A DNA stretch of 64,000 bases from Noviherbaspirillum saxi (GTDB lineage Bacteria > Pseudomonadota > Gammaproteobacteria > Burkholderiales > Burkholderiaceae_D): NCBI RefSeq assembly GCF_003591035.1, contig NZ_QYUO01000002.1, positions 1,178,001 through 1,242,000 of the forward strand, read 5' to 3'. This document shows, piece by piece, positions 55,231-63,855 of this stretch. A model generated the notes under the pieces. It searched no databases, was not told where the DNA came from, and saw nothing but the letters and a program-made list of their open reading frames with translations. The position numbers were made by a program, and so were the translations under genes. How positions within the stretch are numbered: position 1 is the stretch's first letter; each line of letters opens with the position of its first letter.

Positions 55231-55965
55231 ATGAGAACGAGACAACCGCTATTTCTGTTGATGGCCTTGCTGCTTAGCCCTTATTGGGCTTTGGCGCAAT
55301 CTGCATCCGCAGTCTCTGGCAACGCGAGCCTGACATACCACAAAACTGCCAACAATCGCCCTCTGGTGCTCCAATGGACGGTCGAGAGGCGCGGAGACAT
55401 CCTGATTTTTCCGGCTGGTGGAAATTTCACCTTCAATCTGCACACAGACCATTTACACCCAGGCGCTCATGTCGGCCCTAATCAGATACATGTTCAAGGC
55501 AATCTGGATGTTCCCGGAATCTCCGGCGTCCCTGCAGGGCAGGTGTTGGCAGGGATTATCTACACGGTAGAAGGTGACACGCCGGATAGCGGCCTGGCAC
55601 GTATCTCGGAGAAGATACAGATTATCAACAAATCCTCCCGTGATATCCCGCTTGATGTGATCGGTATGGGATCAAAGCCGGACGACAGTGAGTATGTCGG
55701 TCCTCCGGTTACGGATTTAGAGTATCCGAAGTTTCAAACCATGATGGGAGCAAGCGCACTGTTCTCCGAGAAAGGTTCGATCGCAGAGCCACCTTTTGGG
55801 CCGCTCACGATCAATCGGTTTATTACCTTTAGAGGATTCAATCCACAATCCTCGCTTCAACGCGTCACGGTGCGTGCCGGAGAAACCATGACAGTCCTCA
55901 CCGAATTAAGGCTGGCGGCTTTTTCGGCACCAGCAACGCAGGCGCCCGCGGCAGCGCCCCAGTAA
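55231..55965 (+). CDS. Exported protein of unknown function
   Basis: A 244-residue protein from the ATG at 55231, with GGAG about 8 bases upstream; reading frames further up cross the palindrome region and are not supported. The signal peptide QPLFLLMALLLSPYWALAQS cleaves near residue 23. The mature part is beta-rich with several Gly/Pro turns (VPAGQVLAGIIYTVEGDTPD, EPPFGPLTINRFITF) and a C-terminal Ala/Pro tail that may span the cell wall or be disordered. I do not recognise a family. The gene is followed by a convergent fasciclin gene. Confidence 0.65.
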   Translation: MRTRQPLFLLMALLLSPYWALAQSASAVSGNASLTYHKTANNRPLVLQWTVERRGDILIFPAGGNFTFNLHTDHLHPGAHVGPNQIHVQGNLDVPGISGVPAGQVLAGIIYTVEGDTPDSGLARISEKIQIINKSSRDIPLDVIGMGSKPDDSEYVGPPVTDLEYPKFQTMMGASALFSEKGSIAEPPFGPLTINRFITFRGFNPQSSLQRVTVRAGETMTVLTELRLAAFSAPATQAPAAAPQ

Positions 55966-56158
55966 CGGGTTGCAGTGCTCATCGGAGTTTCGGTCACAAT
56001 GGCCTCGGACTCCGGCACACCGGAGTAGTCACGCGCCGCATATCGCGTATTGCAGGCGGTTACGAGGCCAAGCACTAGGACATCTCGATGCAAATGGCGG
56101 AAGCGTCGTTGCTGTCATCAGTCAGGAGTGCAGGACCGGACATACTGATAATCGCTTC

Positions 56159-56179
56159 CCCGGACAAATACTGTCCGGG
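56159..56179 (-). terminator. Hairpin after the fasciclin gene
   Basis: Perfect eight-base stem CCCGGACA/TGTCCGGG with five-base loop, 29 bases beyond the minus-strand fasciclin stop and 194 bases after the plus-strand exported-protein stop. No T-run follows on either strand, so termination would depend on Rho or other factors. Confidence 0.4.
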
Positions 56180-56207
56180 TGCTTGACGCGATCGCAGTAC
56201 TTAGTCC

Positions 56208-56759
56208 TTATTTCGGCATCAAGACTGTATCAATAACGTTGATAACGCCGTTTGATTGATAGACGTCGTAGGTACTGATATTGGCAGTATTTCCAGCCTC
56301 GTCCATGACCTGAATGTTGTTCATTCCGTTCATTGCGAAGCTCAGCTTGCCGCCGCTGGCAGTAGGCAGTTGCGCTTTTCCATTTTGTTTTTTGATTTCA
56401 CCCTGGAGCGCGTCGAAGTCATATTTGCCGGGGACCACATGATAGGTCAAGACTTTGGTCAATGTTGCCTTACTTTCTGGCTTTACCAGGGTTTCGACGG
56501 TCCCGGCGGGCAGCTTGCCGAATGCGGCATTGGTCGGGGCAAACACCGTAAAGGGGCCTTTGCCCTTGAGGGTATCGACCAGGCCGGCCGCCTTGACGGC
56601 TGTGACCAACGTGGTGTGATCGGCGGAATTGACTGCGTTGTCTATGATGTCTTTGGACGGCAGCATGCTTTGGCCGCCAACCATGACGTTCTGTGCGGTT
56701 GCAATGTTGGCTGTTGCCAGAGCGGCCGCAATGATGACGGCGGAAGAAAATGTGCGCAT
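56208..56759 (-). CDS. Secreted fasciclin (FAS1)-domain protein
   Basis: A 183-residue protein with signal peptide (FSSAVIIAAALATANIATA, cleavage near residue 22) and one FAS1 domain: DHTTLVTAVKAAGLVDTLKG, the H1 motif GPFTVFAPTNAAFGKLP, a YHVVPG motif (about 106-111) and the H2-like end VINVIDTVLMP. Bacterial FAS1 proteins are surface or periplasmic adhesion modules; some are involved in polyhydroxyalkanoate-independent stress or symbiosis functions. It is monocistronic, convergent with the exported unknown and divergent in position from glgX, which runs in the same direction 100 bases upstream. Confidence 0.92.
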   Translation of the reverse strand: MRTFSSAVIIAAALATANIATAQNVMVGGQSMLPSKDIIDNAVNSADHTTLVTAVKAAGLVDTLKGKGPFTVFAPTNAAFGKLPAGTVETLVKPESKATLTKVLTYHVVPGKYDFDALQGEIKKQNGKAQLPTASGGKLSFAMNGMNNIQVMDEAGNTANISTYDVYQSNGVINVIDTVLMPK

Positions 56760-56858
56760 GGAATACCTCGATTAAGTAATTTATGTTTGGAACTGCCAAG
56801 GTATATACGACATATCAGCCGCAATGGATTCACTGTTTCGTGTCATTTCTCCTGTTCA

Positions 56859-59117
56859 TCAGGCCTCGCGCGTGACCAATGCGTCAATGTGCTTGAGCGA
56901 ACCAGCCGGGTCGCGCAATTGCCACGCCTGCCTGTCATCGCTGGCTAGCGCAAATAGAAGCAACGACCGGCCTGTAACCGTGTAGACGTGGCCATAATCA
57001 AAGGTAAGCCGATCGGTGCGATCCGGGTCGTTGGTATCGACCAGGGCCACCCAGTGTCCGTCGTCCGGCACGGTCGGAAGCGTGAAGTTGACCACATCAT
57101 GATGAGCGTTAAAGACGAGAAGTAACGTGGCGTCGGAACCAATTTTCTTGATTCCGGTAGGCTGAGCCCGTCCATCGAGAAGCATGCCGAAGCATTTGGC
57201 GTTGGTGTCCGCCCAGTGCCCTTTAGTCATTTCGCTCGCATCGGACGCCAGCCACGTCACGTCCTTTACTTCTAGCTCTTCGTTGTAGTTACCGGTCAGG
57301 AATCGGCCGCGATGCAGGATGGGAAAGCTCTTTCGGATTTCCAGTAATTTCTTGGTAAATCCAAGCATGCGTCGATCATTCGCCGATATCTTGTCCCACT
57401 CCAGCCAGGCGATTTCATTGTCCTGAGCATAGGCATTGTTGTTGCCGCGCTGGGTATTGCCGAATTCATCTCCTGCCAGGATCATCGGTGTGCCGCGCGA
57501 AAGCACCAGGGTTGCCATCATGTTGCGCTTCTGCCGTTCGCGCAATGCGTTGATGTCCGGATCGTCGGTTGGTCCTTCCATACCGTGGTTCCAGGAATGA
57601 TTATTGGAGTGGCCGTCCCGGTTTTCCTCACCATTGGCTTCGTTTTGCTTTTCGTCGTAAGAAACCAGATCATTCAGGGTAAATCCATCATGCGCGCAAA
57701 TGAAATTGACGCTCGCCCAAGACCGTCGTCCCCGCTTGTTGAACAAATCGCCGGAACCTGACAAATCGCCGGAACCTGAGATACGCGAGGCGAAGTCGGC
57801 AAGCTTGCCGGTATCGCCTTTCCAGAACGCGCGGACCGTATCGCGGAATTTGTCGTTCCACTCCGCCCAGCCTGGAGGAAACCGCCCGACCTGATAGCCG
57901 CCCGGCCCAATATCCCATGGTTCCGCGATCAGCTTCACGCTCGACAGCACCGGGTCCTGCCGGCAGGCATCCAGGAAACCGCCGCCTTCATCAAACCCGT
58001 AAGGCTCGCGCGCAAGAATGGTGGCAAGATCGAAGCGGAATCCGTCCACATGCATTTCCTGCACCCAGTAACGCAGCGAATCCGTGACCATTTGCTAAAC
58101 GCGCTGATGAGAAAGATTGACCGTATTTCCCGTGCCCGTATCGTTGATGTAAAAGCGCCTGTTGTCCGGCATCAGGCGGTAATAGCTGGCGTTATCGATA
58201 CCCTTGAGCGATAGCGTGGGGCCAAGCTCATTACCTTCGGCGGTGTGGTTGTAGACCACATCGAGAACGACTTCAATATCCGCCGCGTGGAATTGATTCA
58301 CCATTTCCTTGAACTCGTTGGCGAATGCCGAATGCAGGTACTCCGAATGCGGCGCGAAGAATGCGATGGAGTTGTATCCCCAATAGTTCTTCAACTGTTT
58401 TTCAGCCAGATAGCTATCGTGGATAAAGGCATGAATAGGCAGCAGCTCGGCGGTCGTCACGCCAAGAGCGCGTAAATACCTCGCCACTTCGGCATGGGCC
58501 AGACCTGCGAACGTGCCCCGCTCTTCCTTCGGAATGCGATCGTTCAGCGCGGTGAACCCTTTTACGTGCATTTCATAGAAGATGGTGCTTTCCCAGGAGA
58601 CTTGCGGCCGGTGCGCGGCGCCCCAGGTAAAGGCCGGATCGATCACGCGGCATTTGGGGACGAAAGCCGCACTGTCGCGTTCGTCATACGACAGATCCTT
58701 GTCCGGAGAATCAAGCTGGTATGCAAACAGTTCGGGGCCCCAGATAAGCTTGCCCACCAACTGTTTGGCGTAGGGGTCAATCAACAGCTTGTTCGGATTG
58801 AAGCGATGTCCGGCTTCCGGCTCGTAGGGGCCATAGACGCGATAGCCGTAGACCGTTCCCGGCCGTGCCGCCGGCAGATAGCCGTGCCAGACTTCATCGG
58901 TATATTCGGGCAATTCGATCCGTTCCAGTTCCCTTGTACCGTCGATGTCGAACAGGCAAAGCTCCACCTTGATCGCATGCGCGGAAAACAGTGCGAAGTT
59001 CACGCCCAATCCATCCCATGTAGCACCGAGCGGGAAAGGTTGCCCCTCTAAGATCACCGAAGGTTTGAGGAGTCGATGTGCGGTTAAGGACATACTGCGG
59101 TTCGGCGCACGCGTCAT
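56859..59117 (-). pseudogene. glgX: glgX glycogen debranching enzyme broken by an in-frame amber codon
   Basis: Two minus-strand frames, 59117-58095 (340 residues) and 58091-56859 (410 residues), are in the same phase and separated only by a TAG (58095-58097) and a CAA. The joint reads LSHQRV-stop-QMVTDSLRYWV, where GlgX proteins have HPRVLQMV, so a single TTG-to-TAG change explains it. The first part holds the CBM48 domain (FPLGATWDGLGVNFALFSAH) and the start of the GH13 barrel. The catalytic residues all lie in the second part: DGFRFDLA (nucleophile Asp), IAEPWD (acid Glu) and HDGFTLNDLV. The upper product would be inactive; the lower part could be made only by restart at 58091. A further 18-bp tandem duplication lies in the second part. 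Together these give a full length of 752 codons, normal for GlgX. Confidence 0.92.
57744..57779 (-). repeat. 18-bp perfect tandem duplication inside glgX
   Basis: CAAATCGCCGGAACCTGA occurs twice in a row (57744-57761, 57762-57779). It adds six residues, so the protein reads SGSGDLSGSGDLFNKRG where relatives have one SGSGDLFN. The change is in frame and lies in the GH13 domain between the conserved catalytic blocks. Confidence 0.9.
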
Positions 59118-59668
59118 GATTTTCCTTGAATGCGAAACAGAATTAATTTGGGCACGACACTTTTTAGGGCTCTACAAGGTGACCACTCCATCGAAAATGT
59201 TGCAAATCATGAATCGTTCCAGGGTCGCGATATTATGGCGAATCCAATCGATCAAACACCGTGCAGCCACCAATGACGAAAAAGGGCCTGGCACCCATAG
59301 AGATGCAGACCCTTTGTGCCTCACGCTAACGCCAGTCATTAAGTGGCACCCATCTATCCTAGCGGACGCGCCGCTCGCATCTTTGCCGAAGATCATGCAA
59401 AGCGAATCCTGCCTGCGCAATTGAATTAACTTTTGTCATCTTGAGAATAGGCATCATCCGTAGAAAACTTCTGCCGCTATCTGCACGACCTGCGGAGATA
59501 TTGATACCAATCCGTTCAATCCCTGCGCCGATCAGATCTTGCAATCATTGTCTGTTTGATTGCAAGACCCTGTTGCTCTGCATACCCTGAAGACCACCCA
59601 CTCCTGACAATATGCTGTCAGGAGCCTGCGTCTAGAATTGTTCCTGAATCAACTTGATGAGAAACGAA
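59118..59668. other. Intergenic region between glgX and the GFA gene
   Basis: About 550 bases with no gene that I can support. It contains a perfect nine-base hairpin (next entry) and the divergent control regions of glgX and the GFA-type gene. Confidence 0.5.
59601..59624. promoter_or_regulatory. Perfect inverted repeat upstream of the GFA-type gene
   Basis: CTCCTGACA and TGTCAGGAG flank ATATGC, 45 bases before the ATG at 59669. No T-run follows. Its place near the promoter suggests a regulator site. Confidence 0.45.
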
Positions 59669-60073
59669 ATGAAAAAAACCTATCATGGAAGCTGCCACTG
59701 CGGCGCAGTTCGTTACGAAGCGGATATCGACCTGGATGCCGGCACCAGCCGCTGCAACTGCAGCATCTGCTCGAAACTCAGGCGCTGGGGAGCGCTGGTA
59801 AAACCGGACGCATTCCGATTATTGTCCGGCGAGTCTGAGCTGAGCACTTACCGTTTCAACTCCAAACAGGCGGAGCATCTGTTCTGCCACCACTGCGGCG
59901 TGCATTCCTTCAGCCGCGGCGACATTCCGGAAATCGGCGGCGCCTATGTCTCGATCAATCTTGCATGCCTTGACAATGCCACACCGGCGGAACTTGCCGC
60001 TGCGCCGGTGCAATACATGGACGGACGTCATGACAACTGGTGGAATGCGCCGGCAGAAACCGGGCATATGTAA
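59669..60073 (+). CDS. GFA-family (glutathione-dependent formaldehyde-activating type) protein
   Basis: A 134-residue protein from the ATG at 59669 ([20 protein letters not shown]); a TTG/ATG up to 15 bases earlier is in frame. The zinc ligands of the GFA/CENP-V fold are visible: CHCG (9-12), CNCSIC (about 30-35), and [10 protein letters not shown] (about 78-87). Proteins of this size are widely spread; the original Gfa helps formaldehyde react with glutathione, but most relatives have unknown substrates. Monocistronic, no pathway partners nearby. Confidence 0.9.
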   Translation: MKKTYHGSCHCGAVRYEADIDLDAGTSRCNCSICSKLRRWGALVKPDAFRLLSGESELSTYRFNSKQAEHLFCHHCGVHSFSRGDIPEIGGAYVSINLACLDNATPAELAAAPVQYMDGRHDNWWNAPAETGHM

Positions 60074-60423
60074 AGTTCCTGATTCTGGAATTTTTACCGT
60101 CGCTGCGGCCTTTCGATGACGGCCAAAGGCGACGTCCATTGCCGAGCGCCGAACCGGGCGTAAGGTAGCCTGAAGACATGACGAGACCAATTACCGCCCT
60201 GCCCCCGCGCACCCGGCCAGCAGTCCGGTTAATCGCCGAATGACCGCGCCAACGCCATCGACGACCCAACCGCCTGCGACATCGGCATCACATCGTTTTG
60301 CCAACACTTCCTCCCTGCACTTTTTCAGTGCGGTTCCCGCGACGCGGCGCTCTGCCGTAATGCATGGCATCCCACTTTGATGCGCATCGCGCCTGAATTC
60401 CGTTAAAACTTGTGTAATTCACT
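60074..60423. other. Intergenic region upstream of the nirBD promoter
   Basis: About 350 bases without a credible gene. If the sigma54 promoter is controlled by NtrC or a similar enhancer protein, its binding sites should lie here, about 80-150 bases before 60425; I see no clear TGCACC-N3-GGTGCA site. Confidence 0.4.
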
Positions 60424-60440
60424 TGGCATGCCGATTGCTA
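60424..60440 (+). promoter_or_regulatory. Sigma54 (-24/-12) promoter of nirBD
   Basis: TTGGCATGCCGATTGCTA contains GG at 60425-60426 and GC at 60437-60438 with exactly ten bases between, and the flanks match TGGCAYG-N4-TTGCW. Transcription would start near 60450, leaving a leader of about 370 bases before nirB. RpoN control of nitrate/nitrite assimilation through NtrC is common in betaproteobacteria. Confidence 0.8.
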
Positions 60441-60477
60441 AAGTTGGATTGAAGCAATAGCGCTTTACAAGATTAGC

Positions 60478-60513
60478 AGCCCAACGTCGGGCTCTTCGGG
60501 CAATGGTGTCCCG
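60478..60513 (+). ncRNA. Candidate ANTAR-type target leader RNA (two A1/G4 hexaloop hairpins)
   Basis: Hairpin 1 is AGCCC-AACGTC-GGGCT (60478-60493). Hairpin 2 is CGGG-c-A-ATGGTG-T-CCCG (60497-60513), with one bulged C. Both loops are six bases with A first and G fourth, the pattern recognised by ANTAR-domain antiterminators such as NasR/NasT in nitrate-assimilation leaders. They begin about 28 bases after the predicted sigma54 start. A further hairpin GCAGCC-AACT-GGCTGC follows at about 60526-60541. I see no T-run behind these structures, so the terminator half of the mechanism is not proved. Confidence 0.5.
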
Positions 60514-60575
60514 GGTGCTGAAGTGGCAGCCAACTGGCTGCAACCCCAGTGCGCGTATAGGGTTTAGGTTTACAT

Positions 60576-60791
60576 ATGTCAACGAAAACGACAGACATCG
60601 ACTTCTTCCATACGAAGAATCGGACCAGGAACAGCAATGCTGCCGTCCTCACGCTATTGAGCCATCTCATTCTGCCGCTCCGCCGCGGTGCATTGGCGAC
60701 AAGCGCCTTGATGCAATCCGCCGGCATCGCCCTGCGTGCCTCCGCTGCACATCCGGCTACCAAAACCCTGGACAACATGCAGCTCTGCTGA
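60576..60791 (+). CDS. Possible leader protein in front of nirB (71 residues)
   Basis: An ATG frame in the nirB leader, MSTKTTDIDFFHTKNRTRNS, ending DNMQLC 32 bases before nirB. It lies fully within the predicted transcript and has a basic, Ala/Leu-rich middle (LPLRRGALATSALMQSAGIA). No family is recognised and no strong ribosome binding site precedes it. It may be translated and affect leader folding, or be chance. Confidence 0.35.
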   Translation: MSTKTTDIDFFHTKNRTRNSNAAVLTLLSHLILPLRRGALATSALMQSAGIALRASAAHPATKTLDNMQLC

Positions 60792-60823
60792 GCTCACCCA
60801 ACATTACCGCATAAGGAAAGCCT

Positions 60824-63355
60824 ATGAAAATCCTCGTTATCGGCCACGGCATGGTGGGACATAAATTCCTCGAAAGCCTCGACGACACCGGTATCCGCGA
60901 TGCGGAAGTCACGGTGCTGTGCGAAGAGCCGCGTGCTGCTTACGACCGCGTGCATCTGTCGGAATTCTTTTCCGGAAAATCGGCGGCCGATCTGTCGCTG
61001 GTATCGCCAGGCTTCTTCGATCGGGACAACCTGCTGCTCAACCTGAATACACGAGCTACTGCGATCGATCGCGACAACAAGACCGTCACCGTCAGCAGCG
61101 GCGACGTCCTCTCCTACGACAAACTGGTCATTGCCACCGGTTCCTATCCTTTCGTCCCACCGGTGCCCGGCAAGGACCGCAAGGATTGCTTCGTCTACCG
61201 TACCATCGAAGACCTGGAAGGTATGCTGGAATGCGGCAGCCGCTCGAAGAGCGGCGTGGTTATCGGCGGCGGTCTGCTCGGTCTCGAGTGCGCGAAGGCG
61301 CTGCGCGACATGAACCTGCAAACCCATGTCGTCGAATTCTCGCCGCGCCTGATGGCTGTGCAAGTTGACGATGCGGGCGGGCGCATGCTGCGCAAGAAGA
61401 TCGAAGATCTCGGCGTCAGCGTCCATACCCAGAAGAACACGGTCGAAATCGTCGATGGCGAACAGGCTCGCCATCGCATGGTGTTCGCCGACGGCACACA
61501 TCTCGAAACCGACATGATCGTATTCTCCGCCGGAATCCGGCCGCGCGATGAAATCGCGCGCCAGAGCGGACTCGAAGTCGGTCCGCGCGGCGGCGTCGTC
61601 ATTGATAACAATTGCCTGACGACGGACCCGGACATCTATGCAATCGGCGAGTGCGCGCTCTGGAACGGCCAGATTTTTGGCCTGGTCGCGCCGGGTTATG
61701 AAATGGCGCGTATCACCGCGAGGCATCTGGCAGGTGAGGCAGTCGAGTTCGCCGGCGCCGACATGAGCACCAAGCTCAAACTGATGGGTGTCGATGTCGC
61801 CAGCATCGGCGACGCGCTCGGCAATGTGGCGGGCAGCCGCGCCTACCAGTTCACCGACGAGCGCAAACAGATCTACAAGAAGATCGTGGTGTCCGAGTGC
61901 GGCAAGGAATTGCTAGGTGCCGTGCTGGTCGGCGATGCCGCCGAATACGGCACGCTGCTGCAGATGATGCTCAACAAGATCGAGTTGCCGGCGGACCCGG
62001 AATTCCTGATCCTGCCGCAAAGCGATGGCAAGGCGAAACCGGGACTTGGCGTAGACGCCCTGCCGGCATCCGCACAGATCTGTTCCTGCAACAATGTATC
62101 CAAAGGCCAGCTATGCGACGCGGTCGCAGGCGGCTGCACCACGATCGGCGACCTCAAGGCTTGCACCAAGGCCGGAACGGCTTGCGGCGGCTGCGTGCCG
62201 CTGGTGACGCAGGTGATGAAGGCCGAAATGAAAAAGCAGGGGCTCGCGGTGAACAATCACCTGTGCGAACACTTTGCCTATTCACGCCAGGAGCTTTTTC
62301 ATCTGATCCGCGTCGGCAAGATCAAGACGTTCGAAGCATTGCTGGCAACCCATGGCAAGGGCCTCGGCTGCGACATCTGCAAACCGGTTGCTGCAAGCAT
62401 TTTTGCATCCTGCTGGAACGACTTCGTCCTCAACAAGGACCACGCCAGCCTGCAGGATTCCAACGATTACTTCCTCGGTAATATCCAGAAAGACGGCACC
62501 TATTCGGTCGTGCCCCGGATGCCGGGCGGCGAAGTGACGCCCGATGGCCTGATCGCAGTCGGCCAGGTCGCCAAGAAATACGGCCTGTACACCAAGATCA
62601 CCGGCGGCCAGCGGGTCGACCTGTTCGGCGCGCGCGTCGATCAATTGCCAGCAATCTGGGAAGAGCTGATCGATGCCGGGTTCGAGTCGGGACATGCGTA
62701 TGGCAAATCGCTGCGTACCGTCAAATCCTGCGTGGGCTCGACCTGGTGCCGCTACGGTGTCGACGACAGCGTCGGCCTCGCGATCGAACTCGAGAACCGC
62801 TACAAGGGCTTGCGCGCACCGCACAAGATCAAGTTCGGCGTCTCCGGCTGCACACGCGAATGCGCGGAAGCGCAAGGCAAGGATGTCGGCGTGATCGCCA
62901 CCGAAAAAGGATGGAACCTGTACGTATGCGGCAATGGCGGCATGAAGCCGCGTCATGCTGAGCTGCTGGCGTCGGACTTGTCGAAGCAAGACCTGATCAA
63001 ATACATCGATCGCTTCCTGATGTTCTATATCCGTACCGCCGACCGTCTGCAGCGCACCAGCGTCTGGCGCGACAACCTGGAAGGCGGCCTTGATTACCTG
63101 AAGGAAGTCGTCATCCAGGACAAGCTCGGCCTTGCCGCCGAACTCGAAACCGACATGCAGCATGTAGTCGACACCTACGAGTGCGAATGGAAGAACGCGG
63201 TGACCGACGTCGAAACACGCAAGCGTTTCCGCCAGTTCGTCAATAGCGATCAGCCTGACCAGAACGTGGTCTTTGTGGAGGAACGCGGCCAGATTCGCCC
63301 CGCTACCCCGCAGGAACGCAAAGTTTATATTCCCATCATTTCCCAAGCAGCATAA
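60824..63355 (+). CDS. nirB: Assimilatory nitrite reductase (NADH), large subunit
   Basis: An 843-residue enzyme that reduces nitrite to ammonium in the cytoplasm. Domains: FAD- and NADH-binding Rossmann folds (about 1-310; VIGHGMVGHKFLE near the start and GVVIGGGLLGLECAKAL for NAD), a BFD-like [2Fe-2S] domain with CSCNN, CTTIGDLKAC and GTACGGC (about 421-460), then the ferredoxin-like and siroheme/[4Fe-4S] domains with CVGSTWCRYG (about 635) and GCTRECAEA (about 675), which hold the four cluster cysteines. A ribosome binding site AAGGAAAG precedes the ATG by 5-6 bases. Only 12 bases separate it from nirD. Control is by the sigma54 promoter and probably the structured leader. Confidence 0.95.
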   Translation: MKILVIGHGMVGHKFLESLDDTGIRDAEVTVLCEEPRAAYDRVHLSEFFSGKSAADLSLVSPGFFDRDNLLLNLNTRATAIDRDNKTVTVSSGDVLSYDKLVIATGSYPFVPPVPGKDRKDCFVYRTIEDLEGMLECGSRSKSGVVIGGGLLGLECAKALRDMNLQTHVVEFSPRLMAVQVDDAGGRMLRKKIEDLGVSVHTQKNTVEIVDGEQARHRMVFADGTHLETDMIVFSAGIRPRDEIARQSGLEVGPRGGVVIDNNCLTTDPDIYAIGECALWNGQIFGLVAPGYEMARITARHLAGEAVEFAGADMSTKLKLMGVDVASIGDALGNVAGSRAYQFTDERKQIYKKIVVSECGKELLGAVLVGDAAEYGTLLQMMLNKIELPADPEFLILPQSDGKAKPGLGVDALPASAQICSCNNVSKGQLCDAVAGGCTTIGDLKACTKAGTACGGCVPLVTQVMKAEMKKQGLAVNNHLCEHFAYSRQELFHLIRVGKIKTFEALLATHGKGLGCDICKPVAASIFASCWNDFVLNKDHASLQDSNDYFLGNIQKDGTYSVVPRMPGGEVTPDGLIAVGQVAKKYGLYTKITGGQRVDLFGARVDQLPAIWEELIDAGFESGHAYGKSLRTVKSCVGSTWCRYGVDDSVGLAIELENRYKGLRAPHKIKFGVSGCTRECAEAQGKDVGVIATEKGWNLYVCGNGGMKPRHAELLASDLSKQDLIKYIDRFLMFYIRTADRLQRTSVWRDNLEGGLDYLKEVVIQDKLGLAAELETDMQHVVDTYECEWKNAVTDVETRKRFRQFVNSDQPDQNVVFVEERGQIRPATPQERKVYIPIISQAA

Positions 63356-63367
63356 GGATTGAACACC

Positions 63368-63715
63368 ATGAGCAACGAAATCGAAACAACAAGCTGGAAC
63401 GCCGTGTGTTCAGTCGACGACATCGTTCCCAACACCGGAATCTGTGCGTTGGTGAAAGACCGCCATGTCGCCGTATTCCATGTCAATGACGGTGGTGAGC
63501 GTCTGTTCGCCATCGACAACTACGATCCGAATGCACAGGCCAGCGTGCTGTCGCGCGGACTGGTCGGCAATCTGGGCGAGCGCATCGTGGTCGCGTCCCC
63601 CATCTACAAGCATCATTTCGATCTGCAAAGCGGCGAATGCCTTGAAGCCCCGGAGAAATCGGTCAACGCCTATCCGGTGCGCATCGAAAACCGTACCGTC
63701 TGGGTCGGAGTATGA
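63368..63715 (+). CDS. nirD: Assimilatory nitrite reductase (NADH), small subunit
   Basis: A 115-residue Rieske-fold subunit of the NirBD enzyme. The start is the ATG with AAGGA 8 bases upstream; a TTG three codons earlier is in frame but not needed. It keeps the fold (WNAVCSVDDIVPNTGICALV, VASPIYKHHFDLQSGECLE) but lacks the Cys-His pairs of true Rieske proteins, as other NirD proteins do, so it carries no iron-sulphur cluster and is thought to have a structural role. No nitrate reductase nasA gene is seen before the next terminator. Confidence 0.93.
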   Translation: MSNEIETTSWNAVCSVDDIVPNTGICALVKDRHVAVFHVNDGGERLFAIDNYDPNAQASVLSRGLVGNLGERIVVASPIYKHHFDLQSGECLEAPEKSVNAYPVRIENRTVWVGV

Positions 63716-63812
63716 CCCCATCCGGAAAGAACATCACGCATTACAGGATCGTGTCCCATGTGAAGACGGCGCCGAAGCGCTCTTTCAACTAATCTGCGCC
63801 ATATAATCAGGG

Positions 63813-63845
63813 AACCCCAGCGCCATCAGGGTCTGGGGTTTTTTT
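63813..63845 (+). terminator. Rho-independent terminator after nirD
   Basis: Stem AACCCCAG/CTGGGGTT with a 12-base loop followed by T7, 98 bases after the nirD stop. A TATAAT hexamer lies just before it (63802-63807). Confidence 0.88.
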
Positions 63846-63855
63846 ACATGAAAAA

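Noticed and set aside
60794..61726. Minus-strand frame of 310 codons opposite nirB
   Set aside because: Shadow of nirB in GC-rich sequence; the same holds for 62282-63346.
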